A stretch of DNA of 61,349 nt from Bacillus sp. ISL-7. GTDB taxonomy: Bacteria > Bacillota > Bacilli > Bacillales_B > DSM-18226. Positions 8,447 through 15,021 of the stretch are shown in pieces (position 1 is the stretch's first letter; every line of letters starts with the position of its first letter). The notes beneath the pieces were generated by a model. That model had not been told where the DNA came from and did not search any database. It saw only the letters and a list, made by a program, of their open reading frames with translations. The position numbers and the translations under genes are program-made. The DNA lies in assembly GCF_018613065.1 (NCBI RefSeq), contig NZ_JAGGQW010000025.1, forward strand, positions 1-61,349. Reading direction: 5' to 3'.

Positions 8447-9594
8447 TATGCAAGTACCCCCGTTTTTTTATTTGAAAATTTTGGCATTACTTCTTCTGTG
8501 AATAGTTTTAGACTTCTCATCATTTTGTCATGAGGTAATCCATTGTGATTAACCCAAAGTAATAATTCTTGCAGGTTAAGCTCTTCTTGTAATTCTTGTA
8601 TTTTTTCATTTACATATTCTGGTGTACCAAATAATAGATTTCTAGGAAGTAAGAATTCGTAATTTAACTCTTGACCTTCTTTTACTTTTTCGCCTGGATC
8701 CATTAGATTACTAAGTCCTCTCCAGTGGCAAATCCAACGGTAATTGTTTAATACAGCTTCTGCTGCGTCCTGACGAGCTTGCTCCATTGTTTCTGCTACG
8801 TAAACATCGCGTACAAGGGCAATTCCTTCACCAAGTGGGACTTGATGTCCAGCTGCTTCTGATGCATGCTCACGGTATAATTCAAAACGGCCTTTTAATT
8901 CCTTTACAGTCGGCATCCAGAACATACCTTTAATATTGTTTTTGGCTGCAGCAATAATGGAGGTTGGTGAATCAATTACTTGCCATAGTGGCAGTTCCTT
9001 TTGATATGGTCTTGGCATAAGCGCAATTTTATTAATTTCTCCCTTTTCCATATCCATGAATTCGTCGGATGCCGGGCTCATTGGATGACTCCATTTCAAT
9101 CCTTGTGGAGGGAATTGATAAATATCTCCTTGGTGAGAGAAGAATCGATTAGACCATGCTTTTCTTAAAATCTCTAGTGTTTCATCAAAAAGAGCACGGT
9201 TTTGTTGTTGATTAGTTGGATCGGCTAACGCGTTTAAATTGGTAGCTTCTCTTCCGTATAAACCTCGAGCTAAACCAACTTCAACACGGCCTTTGCTTAG
9301 CTGGTCAAGCATGGCGACATCTTCTGCCAAACGAAGTGGATGCCAGAATGTAGCAACATTTGCGGCCTGTCCAATTCGAATATTCTTTGTTCTTGCTGCA
9401 ATATCGGCCCCCATTAAAATAGGGTTAGAAATTAACTCATTTCCCTCATGGCCAAAATGATGTTCTGTATACCAAATTGAATCATAGCCGTTTTTATCAC
9501 AATACACAGCCTGCTCACGTGCTTCATCAAGAACTTTATAATACTCATCATGTCTGCCCTGTCCAGCAAGGTTTGCGAAAATTCCAAATTTCAT
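8446..9594 (-). CDS. luciferase-like (LLM) flavin-dependent monooxygenase
   Basis: This 382-residue member of the bacterial luciferase superfamily begins MKFGIFANLAG and has the conserved WYTEHHFGHEG, IRIGQAANVATFWHPLRLAEDVAMLDQ region and GRVEVGLARG. It uses reduced FMN and O2 delivered by a separate reductase; a candidate lies at 4964-5524. RutA (uracil) and PyrA (pyridine) of the superfamily open nitrogen rings, and others attack C-S bonds or alkanes. With an NCS1-type permease across the divergent promoter, a nitrogen heterocycle is my preferred substrate, but the sequence does not prove it. It is the first enzyme gene, 12 bases after gntR. Confidence 0.85.
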   Translation of the reverse strand: MKFGIFANLAGQGRHDEYYKVLDEAREQAVYCDKNGYDSIWYTEHHFGHEGNELISNPILMGADIAARTKNIRIGQAANVATFWHPLRLAEDVAMLDQLSKGRVEVGLARGLYGREATNLNALADPTNQQQNRALFDETLEILRKAWSNRFFSHQGDIYQFPPQGLKWSHPMSPASDEFMDMEKGEINKIALMPRPYQKELPLWQVIDSPTSIIAAAKNNIKGMFWMPTVKELKGRFELYREHASEAAGHQVPLGEGIALVRDVYVAETMEQARQDAAEAVLNNYRWICHWRGLSNLMDPGEKVKEGQELNYEFLLPRNLLFGTPEYVNEKIQELQEELNLQELLLWVNHNGLPHDKMMRSLKLFTEEVMPKFSNKKTGVLA

Positions 9595-9606
9595 ACCAAA
9601 TCCCCC

Positions 9607-10275
9607 TTAAGAATTTTTAAGTTTTTTTTCAATGTCCCTTCTTAATTCCTCTCCACTTGCTTTAACATGCTCACGCATGGTTTTCTCCGCTTCGATCCGG
9701 TCACCCTTTTCGATCGCTGCTAATATGGCTTGATGCTCCCTTAGGGATTGTTCACGACGAACAGGATCTCCAATAGTAATAAAGACATAGCGGTTATATG
9801 GAATTTGATTCAGAAGCAGATTAAACATATAGCTTAATTTTGAGTTATTGGCACCTTCTAAGATCGTCTCATGAAAGATACTATTTGCTTGAACATACAA
9901 TTTATTATCTGATGTTTGTAAGGCTTCTTCCATATCAGCTACGGCCTGGTGAACCTTTTGTATTTCAGCGGCATCTCCTTTTTCTGTAAACAAACTTGCT
10001 GCAAGCCCTTCCAAAACTTCCTTTAAGGTAAATAACTCCCTTAGTTCCTGTTCAGTAGGTTTTGTAACACAGGTTCCAACTCTTGGAATAATTTCAACTA
10101 GTCCTTCTCTTTCAAGTTGTTTTAATGCTTCCCTAATTGGTGTGCGACTTACTTGGAAGTGTTCAGATAGAGCCATTTCAGATAATTTCTGACCCGGTTC
10201 ATATTCTCCCGTCACAATAGCCTCACGTATGGCATTGGATACCTGAGTCGTAATACCAAGTGTCAAAATCGCCAT
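9607..10275 (-). CDS. GntR-family (FadR/FCD type) transcriptional regulator
   Basis: A 222-residue repressor with an N-terminal winged helix (QVSNAIREAIVTGEYEPGQ, then SRTPIREALKQLEREGLV) and a C-terminal all-helical FCD ligand domain. Metal-ligand-type residues are seen in NSIFHETIL and in two His near the end (REHQAIL, MREHVKAS). It heads the catabolic operon and probably represses it and the divergent permease. Two copies of a TGTA-N3-TACA-type operator lie directly upstream of its start, and a third copy sits in the permease leader. The ligand is probably the substrate or an acidic intermediate. Confidence 0.88.
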   Translation of the reverse strand: MAILTLGITTQVSNAIREAIVTGEYEPGQKLSEMALSEHFQVSRTPIREALKQLEREGLVEIIPRVGTCVTKPTEQELRELFTLKEVLEGLAASLFTEKGDAAEIQKVHQAVADMEEALQTSDNKLYVQANSIFHETILEGANNSKLSYMFNLLLNQIPYNRYVFITIGDPVRREQSLREHQAILAAIEKGDRIEAEKTMREHVKASGEELRRDIEKKLKNS

Positions 10276-10307
10276 AATTCAAGCACTCCTCCTTCTTTTT
10301 TGTTTCT

Positions 10308-10326
10308 ACCATGTACCATACAAGGT
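10308..10326. promoter_or_regulatory. GntR operator, copy 1
   Basis: ACCATGTACCATACAAGGT is an imperfect palindrome (15 of 19 positions symmetric) with a TGTA-N3-TACA core. It lies downstream of the -10 of promoter 1, where a bound repressor would block initiation or escape. Confidence 0.65.
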
Positions 10327-10339
10327 GTTTCTAATTGGA

Positions 10340-10368
10340 AGTATATGCTATCATTACTAGCTCGTCAA
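10340..10368 (-). promoter_or_regulatory. gntR operon promoter P1 (proximal)
   Basis: On the minus strand TTGACG (10363-10368) and TATACT (10340-10345) are separated by 17 bases, a good sigma-A promoter. It drives gntR and the genes behind it. Confidence 0.65.
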
Positions 10369-10462
10369 CATAAAATTTTCTAAATTTTTAAATAGTTATC
10401 TCCTATCACAATTGCCTCATTGTATGGCATTGGTAACGCACTCCTCCTTCTTTTTTGTTTCT

Positions 10463-10481
10463 ACCATGTACCATACAAGGT
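10463..10481. promoter_or_regulatory. GntR operator, copy 2
   Basis: Identical 19-base operator, 155 bases from copy 1, in the same relation to promoter P2. Confidence 0.65.
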
Positions 10482-10494
10482 GTTTCTAATTGGG

Positions 10495-10523
10495 AGTATA
10501 CGCTTTCATTTCTAGCTCGTCAA
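10495..10523 (-). promoter_or_regulatory. gntR operon promoter P2 (distal)
   Basis: TTGACG (10518-10523) and TATACT (10495-10500) again have a 17-base spacer. The copy is intact, so the operon may have two tandem promoters. Confidence 0.6.
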
Positions 10524-10745
10524 TATTGATTTTTGAAAATTTTAAATAGTATATCTCTTATGCTTCTAAAATATTAAAAATAAATAGTCTCGAAAAAACA
10601 AGAGTTTATCGTAATATTCTTTATAGCCCGAAATCATTCTTATATTCTAAATTATAGCTAACAGCCCTTATCTTTTAAGAAATAGTCTACTGATCGTACT
10701 TTATAAAAAATCGAAATCTATTAAAAATTTTATTTTCAGAATACA

Positions 10746-10775
10746 TTGACATTTGTACACGCTTACAATTATAGT
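10746..10775 (+). promoter_or_regulatory. permease promoter
   Basis: TTGACA (10746-10751), an 18-base spacer and TATAGT (10770-10775) form a strong sigma-A promoter for the permease at 10844. Confidence 0.65.
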
Positions 10776-10790
10776 ATTTCTTGTAAAAGG

Positions 10791-10820
10791 TTCTTGCATG
10801 GTACATGGTGGATGCAAGAA
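10791..10820. promoter_or_regulatory. GntR operator, copy 3, inside a larger inverted repeat
   Basis: CTTGCATGGTACATGGT matches the gene-sense form of the gntR operators (CTTGTATGGTACATGGT) at all but one base. It is framed by a perfect 9-base inverted repeat, TTCTTGCAT (10791-10799) and ATGCAAGAA (10812-10820). It lies just downstream of the permease -10. Confidence 0.65.
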
Positions 10821-10843
10821 AAATTTGGATAGGGGGCGTATGA

Positions 10844-12220
10844 ATGAAAGTTGAATCTCGTAGTATTGAGTTTATTCCGATTGAGGAAAGACAAGGAAAA
10901 GCTCGCGATTTATTTCCTATTTGGTTTGGAGCAAACATGCACATTACAACACTTGTAACAGGGGCATTACCAATTGCCTTGGGTCTGAATTTGTTCTGGA
11001 GTCTTGTAGCAATTGTTATCGGTACCTTGGTTGGGGCAATTTTTATGGCGTCCCATTCTGCTCAAGGTCCTCAACTAGGTATTCCTCAAATGATTCAAAG
11101 CAGGGCACAATTTGGTGTAATTGGAGCTATTTTCCCCTTATTTCTTGTAATGTTCGTTTACTTTGGTTATTTTGCCAGCAGCGGCATGCTGGCCGCTCAA
11201 ACGCTAAGTAGTTTAACTTCCATGGATCAAACCTATAGTATTTTAATCCTAAATACTCTGTGTTTTGTTGTAACGATTTTCGGATATCAATTTATCCATA
11301 AGATGCAAAAGGTGTTGTCCTGGACCACTTTAGTCACCTATCTTATTGCCACAATCCTTGTTTTTCAATTATCTATTCCTGAAGGCAGCTGGAATGTCGG
11401 TCATGTTAATTTTTCACAGTTTTTATTAGCTGTTAGCATGATTGCGACTTGGCAGTTATCATACGCTCCCTATGTCGCAGATTATTCACGCTATCTTCCA
11501 ATCACAACACCAACTGCACATACATTTTGGTATAGCTACATCGGTACTTCTGTTAGTACAATTTGGATGATGACACTTGGAGCCATCCTGACAACTGCTA
11601 TTCCTAAATTCCTTAACGCTACTGGAGCAAACTTAGCTCATATGTATGGTAAATTTGCGATTATCATGTTTCTGGTCATTATTTTCGGACAACTTGCCAT
11701 CAATGTGTTCAATTTATACGGGGCCTTTATGTCCACAATTACGACGATTGAACCGTTTATGAAGCTGAAAGTAACGGCAAAAGTTCGCGTAGGCATGATT
11801 TTAGCCGTAACCGTCATTGGGACGATCTTATGCTTGCTGGGGAAAAGTAACTTCCTATCGTTTTTCTTAAACTTTATCTTTTTCATGAGTTACTTTTTAA
11901 TCCCTTGGACTTCCATTAACTTGGTGGATTACTATTTACTGCGCCATGGCAAGTATAATGTAAAGGATATTTTTGATCTTAATGGCCAATATGGAAAAGT
12001 TAATTTGATTACTTGTTCAGCCTTTTTAATTTCCATTCTTGTGCAAATTCCGTTTATCAACGCTTCTTTCTATGTGGGACCAATTGCTAAAGCACTCGAT
12101 GGAGCAGACCTAGCATGGGTCGTGGGATTAATCGTACCAGCAATTTTATACTACTTCCCAATGAAGAAAAAATTAGAAACGCCTGCGAAAAACATAGAAA
12201 CACAAGAAGGAATTCTTTAA
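10844..12220 (+). CDS. NCS1-family purine/cytosine-type permease
   Basis: This 458-residue membrane protein has about 12 hydrophobic segments. The N-terminus (IPIEERQGKARDLFPIWFGANM) is typical of CodB/PucI-like transporters of the nucleobase:cation symporter-1 family. These carry cytosine, purines, hydantoins, allantoin, thiamine and pyridoxine in symport with H+ or Na+. The start ATG follows AGGGGGC. It is divergent from the gntR operon and shares its operator, so it probably imports the operon substrate. No close relation to a single known substrate class is visible by eye. Confidence 0.85.
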   Translation: MKVESRSIEFIPIEERQGKARDLFPIWFGANMHITTLVTGALPIALGLNLFWSLVAIVIGTLVGAIFMASHSAQGPQLGIPQMIQSRAQFGVIGAIFPLFLVMFVYFGYFASSGMLAAQTLSSLTSMDQTYSILILNTLCFVVTIFGYQFIHKMQKVLSWTTLVTYLIATILVFQLSIPEGSWNVGHVNFSQFLLAVSMIATWQLSYAPYVADYSRYLPITTPTAHTFWYSYIGTSVSTIWMMTLGAILTTAIPKFLNATGANLAHMYGKFAIIMFLVIIFGQLAINVFNLYGAFMSTITTIEPFMKLKVTAKVRVGMILAVTVIGTILCLLGKSNFLSFFLNFIFFMSYFLIPWTSINLVDYYLLRHGKYNVKDIFDLNGQYGKVNLITCSAFLISILVQIPFINASFYVGPIAKALDGADLAWVVGLIVPAILYYFPMKKKLETPAKNIETQEGIL

Positions 12221-12247
12221 AATCCATTTTAAATATGGAAAAAACAT

Positions 12248-12300
12248 GGGGCTATCGAATTAGTTAGATAGCTGACTTTTTGGAGCCCCTCTCATTTTTA
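12248..12300 (+). terminator. terminator after the permease
   Basis: GGGGCT (12248-12253) pairs with AGCCCC (12284-12289), with an inner GCTATC/GATAGC stem and a TTTTT tail. It lies 28 bases after the permease stop. Confidence 0.6.
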
Positions 12301-12450
12301 AGTTTAAAACCTATTAAAATGTAAGGTACCTCACTTCCTGCTGGAAATAAAATTCCAATTGTTTCAGACCCTGAAATATTTATGGAGGCAGTTTCGGCTA
12401 CACAATGATTTGATTCAAAAAACACTATAAAAAGAAAAGGTGAGTGTACT

Positions 12451-13215
12451 ATGACACCCCAAGTTAAAACCGTTATAGAAGAATTATCATGCGGGAAATT
12501 AGTCTTGTTAGTTGATCAATTAGGTCATGGTAAACTAATTAGTCTGGTAGAACATATAACTCCTTCTCTTATCAATTTTATGGTTACCCATGGTCGTGGA
12601 ATGGTTAGTGTTGGAATTGAAAAAAGTCGGGCTGTTGAATTAGGATTTCAACTTCAACACACTGCATATGCAGATAATCAAACCCCAGCATATACAATTT
12701 CTGTTGATGTTGACGGGACAACAACTGGTATATCAGCATTTGAGCGTTATGATACGATAAAAGCAATCATCCATCCTAAAAGGAAATCAAATGATTTTAA
12801 AAAACACGGTCATATTTTTCCAGTCATTGCTCACCAAAATGGGATTTTTGGAAAGCAAAGTCATGTTGAGGCAGGGATAGAAATTTCCAAATTTTGTAAC
12901 TCTTATCCTTCTGTCGTAATGTGTGATGTCCTAAACGAAAAGGGAGAAGTTGCAAATCATAATGAGTTGGAAGGATTCTCCGAAAAATTCCAAATCAAAA
13001 TAATGAACATTGAGGATTTAATACAATACTTCTTCAATAGTCAACTTTTTGTTAAAGCGGAAAAACAAATAAAAGTGGAGAATCGTATCGGAGAATTTGA
13101 AATATTGGCTTATTCCAACAAAATGGATTCATTTTATGACTATATCTTCTTTACCGAAAAATTGCATGCTGCGGGTGTAACACCAGTTTATATTCATAAA
13201 GAATGTGATTTATGA
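12451..13215 (+). CDS. RibB-like (DHBP synthase fold) protein with lost acidic loop
   Basis: The 254-residue frame follows the 3,4-dihydroxy-2-butanone-4-phosphate synthase pattern. It has TPSLINFMVTHGRGMVSV, YTISVDVDGTTTGISAFERYDTI, KHGHIFPVIAHQNG and QSHVEAGIEI, and then enters a GTP cyclohydrolase II-like domain (RIGEFEILAYSN, YIHKEC). The catalytic acidic loop of RibB (DDExREN) is missing: the sequence reads VDQLGHGKLISLVEH there. Normal RibB activity is therefore unlikely. The ribosome site AAAGGTGAG precedes the ATG. It is a paralogue of RibBA, not the housekeeping gene, and its C-terminal domain is broken by frameshifts. Confidence 0.65.
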   Translation: MTPQVKTVIEELSCGKLVLLVDQLGHGKLISLVEHITPSLINFMVTHGRGMVSVGIEKSRAVELGFQLQHTAYADNQTPAYTISVDVDGTTTGISAFERYDTIKAIIHPKRKSNDFKKHGHIFPVIAHQNGIFGKQSHVEAGIEISKFCNSYPSVVMCDVLNEKGEVANHNELEGFSEKFQIKIMNIEDLIQYFFNSQLFVKAEKQIKVENRIGEFEILAYSNKMDSFYDYIFFTEKLHAAGVTPVYIHKECDL

Positions 13216-13476
13216 ATATAAACTGGATGTATGTGAATGTCATTTTTTTCTAAAAGCTGCACTATCCAAAATAAAGGAAATTGGTGGAGTGTGCGTTTAT
13301 ATAAAAAAAAGAGAAAAAAAAGAATCGCTATTAAGTCAGCTATACTCTCACTATGCTTCTCAACTTGCAAAACAATTATTAAGAAGCTTTGGTATAAAAA
13401 AATAAACATAGTGAAGGACTATGAGTTAGATCCATCGTTTTCAATACAAAATGAGAAATTTTCTCTAACAATATAA
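13205..13476 (+). pseudogene. frameshifted GTP cyclohydrolase II-like remainder
   Basis: After the stop at 13215 the shifted frame reads LDVCECHFFLKAALSKIKEI, then QLAKQLLRSFGIKK. After a slip in an A-run near 13400 it continues INIVKDYELDP. This matches the end of GTP cyclohydrolase II. The zinc-type Cys pattern (EC of YIHKEC, then CEC) survives, but the catalytic stretch (RQEGRGIGL) reads KKREKKESL. Two frameshifts and lost residues argue for decay. The A-run slip alone could be a sequencing error. Confidence 0.5.
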
Positions 13477-13542
13477 TCTATTTTTTAAATTTATTTCTAA
13501 AGGTTTTTAATGAGCTCGGTAAAATAACGATGCTTTTTATAT

Positions 13543-13576
13543 TAGCCCGCTATTTCAAAATAGTGTGGGTTTTTTT
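13543..13576 (+). terminator. terminator after the RibBA-like gene
   Basis: AGCCCGCTATTT pairs with AAATAGTGTGGGTT around a CA loop and is followed by a seven-base T-run. Confidence 0.65.
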
Positions 13577-13817
13577 CATTCTTTTAGGAAGTCAATATTC
13601 CAATTTATCTCTCCAGAAAATATTTCCTTAAATTCACGGGGAATCATTGTATCTTCATAAAATGAGTAGAGCGTAAAAGACTTTATTCATATTGTAATCA
13701 ATCTCCAGCTGCTTTTTAAATTTTTTTAGATCACGAAAATTTATATCTTTATTAGTCGATTTACAATAACTTAGGTATAATCTGACCTTTACGTATATAT
13801 TGCTTTTTAGAAATCAT
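13576..13817 (-). pseudogene. decayed gene of unknown family
   Basis: On the minus strand an ATG at 13817, behind a GGGGGG site, opens MISKKQYIRKGQIIPKLL and stops. Other frames then give FKKQLEIDYNMNKVFYALL and EDTMIPREFKEIF to a stop at 13576. The protein-like composition broken by stops suggests a small dead gene. I do not recognise the family. The rest of the gap to 14255 holds no gene; a short minus-strand SDLADAVEALPKF reading near 13910-13950 may be another relic. Confidence 0.3.
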
Positions 13818-14255
13818 TAAATTAACCCCCCTTTAAAAATCCACTATATAATAGGAAGAAACACGACAACAATATTGATTATCCCCTACACCTTACACTC
13901 GGAGAATCAAAATTTCGGCAAAGCTTCCACAGCATCCGCCAAATCACTATAGACTCAGGTTTGTAAGCACAATAACTCTGATTTCGGTTCTGGTGAAAAA
14001 ACACTCGCTAGAAATATAGAGTGTCAGTTTCCTTTAAGTTGCTAGCTTATGAAGCTAATCCATCGTTTTTACCATGATTCCTTGATTTGAATGATAAATG
14101 ATATCATCGACAAAAGATTTATCAATTTGTCTTTTTGGTCCTCATCTTGTTTTCTCCCTTTTCTGTGTCATCTTTTCACTGCTCTTAGACTAATAAAATA
14201 GTGTTATCTTTAATAACAAAAAACAATTTACTTAACAATTAAAGGTTTCCTGAAT

Positions 14256-14269
14256 TGAAAACGATTACA
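14256..14269. promoter_or_regulatory. cre-like box
   Basis: TGAAAACGATTACA fits the CcpA consensus TGWNANCGNTNNCA. No start codon is near on the plus strand, and the SemiSWEET gene ends just to its right, so its target is unclear. Confidence 0.35.
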
Positions 14270-14300
14270 TAAATTTATATCTAGAGTAACAAACATGAAT

Positions 14301-14330
14301 AAAGACGGTCCGGCTCCGAATCGTCTTTTT
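14301..14330 (-). terminator. terminator after SemiSWEET gene
   Basis: AAAGACG (14301-14307) pairs with CGTCTTT (14322-14328), with an inner GG/CC stem. It lies directly downstream of the minus-strand SemiSWEET stop. Confidence 0.55.
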
Positions 14331-14334
14331 TGTA

Positions 14335-14604
14335 TTAATTAGCATTTGCACTATATTTAATTTTTAAAGTTAATATTGTTACAGCTAAAATTAACGTTAC
14401 AGCGTTTGCAACAATTATTGGAATATCGTTTACAAATAGTCCATACAACAGCCACATTAAAACTCCGCTAGTGAACAAGCTGTACATGACTAATGATATT
14501 CCTTCTGTATTTTTCTCTCTGATTGTTTTAATTGCCTGTGGCAGGAATGAAAGGGTGGTTAAAATAGCTGCAACATAGCCAAAAAGTGGAACGAGCTCCT
14601 GCAT
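14335..14604 (-). CDS. SemiSWEET sugar transporter (PQ-loop)
   Basis: This 89-residue protein has three membrane helices, the exact size of bacterial SemiSWEETs, which dimerise to form a sugar uniporter. The first helix ends FLPQAIKTIREKNTEGIS, the PQ hinge motif. Later segments are SGVLMWLLYGLFVNDIPIIVANAV, with the conserved Trp and Asn that line the sugar pocket. A good AAGGAGA site precedes ATG 14604. It sits among sugar-degrading genes and probably passes a mono- or disaccharide across the membrane. Confidence 0.85.
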   Translation of the reverse strand: MQELVPLFGYVAAILTTLSFLPQAIKTIREKNTEGISLVMYSLFTSGVLMWLLYGLFVNDIPIIVANAVTLILAVTILTLKIKYSANAN

Positions 14605-14669
14605 TCTTTTGTCTCCTTATCTCCATATATCGTTTAAAGTACCTTTTTATGGACTTTAACTATCAAAAA

Positions 14670-14918
14670 CTATAGTTCTTTCAAATTCCAAACAAAACTT
14701 TGAAAGTCTCCCTTTATTTCCACCGGAATAGCGAGTCCAACAAATGAGAGTTCATCCCCGCCAAATACTTGATCGGTAGCGTCAACTCGATATTGTTTTG
14801 AATGATCAATTCCCTTTAGCCTTAAAACTGCAGTTGGTGCAGCTGGTTCTGCCAAAACCCGGAAATAATAGACGATTGCTTCTGTCTTGTCCTTACATTT
14901 TACCTTTAAAAAATACAT
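14670..14918 (-). pseudogene. GH36 alpha-galactosidase C-terminal fragment
   Basis: The 82-residue frame reads VYYFRVLAEPAAPTAVLRL, then KGIDHSKQYRV, FGGDELSFVGLAIP and GDFQSFVWNLKEL. This is the C-terminal beta-sandwich of GH36 alpha-galactosidases. The catalytic barrel is absent, so only about a tenth of the enzyme remains. It points to a raffinose/melibiose gene lost from this site. Confidence 0.7.
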
Positions 14919-14993
14919 AATATTAACTTGTTCTTTGTTTAATTATTTATTCATCATTCATTAAATCCCAATATTTATAGGTCTCTCAAAAAT

Positions 14994-15016
14994 GAGAAAA
15001 GGGGGCAAATGCCCCC
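14994..15016 (-). terminator. terminator after the GH13 alpha-glucosidase
   Basis: GGGGGCA (15001-15007) and TGCCCCC (15010-15016) form a perfect hairpin, and the minus-strand tail is TTTTCTCATTTTT. It ends the sugar operon. Confidence 0.75.
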
Positions 15017-15021
15017 AAGTT

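Larger units (their letters stand above)
10283..10563. repeat. duplicated promoter-operator region of gntR
   Basis: About 125 bases at 10283-10408 recur at 10438-10563 with an offset of 155. Each copy holds a ribosome-site-like CTCCTCC, the 19-base operator, a -10 and a -35. Just before the second copy, 10410-10433 also resembles the 5' end of gntR itself, so the duplication originally included part of the gene. Confidence 0.8.

Noticed and set aside
12327..12407. Plus-strand peptide-like reading (SLPAGNKIPIVSDPEIF) upstream of the RibB-like gene
   Set aside because: It looks like the tail of some lost protein, but there is no start, no upstream homology and no family I can name, so it is not listed as a feature.
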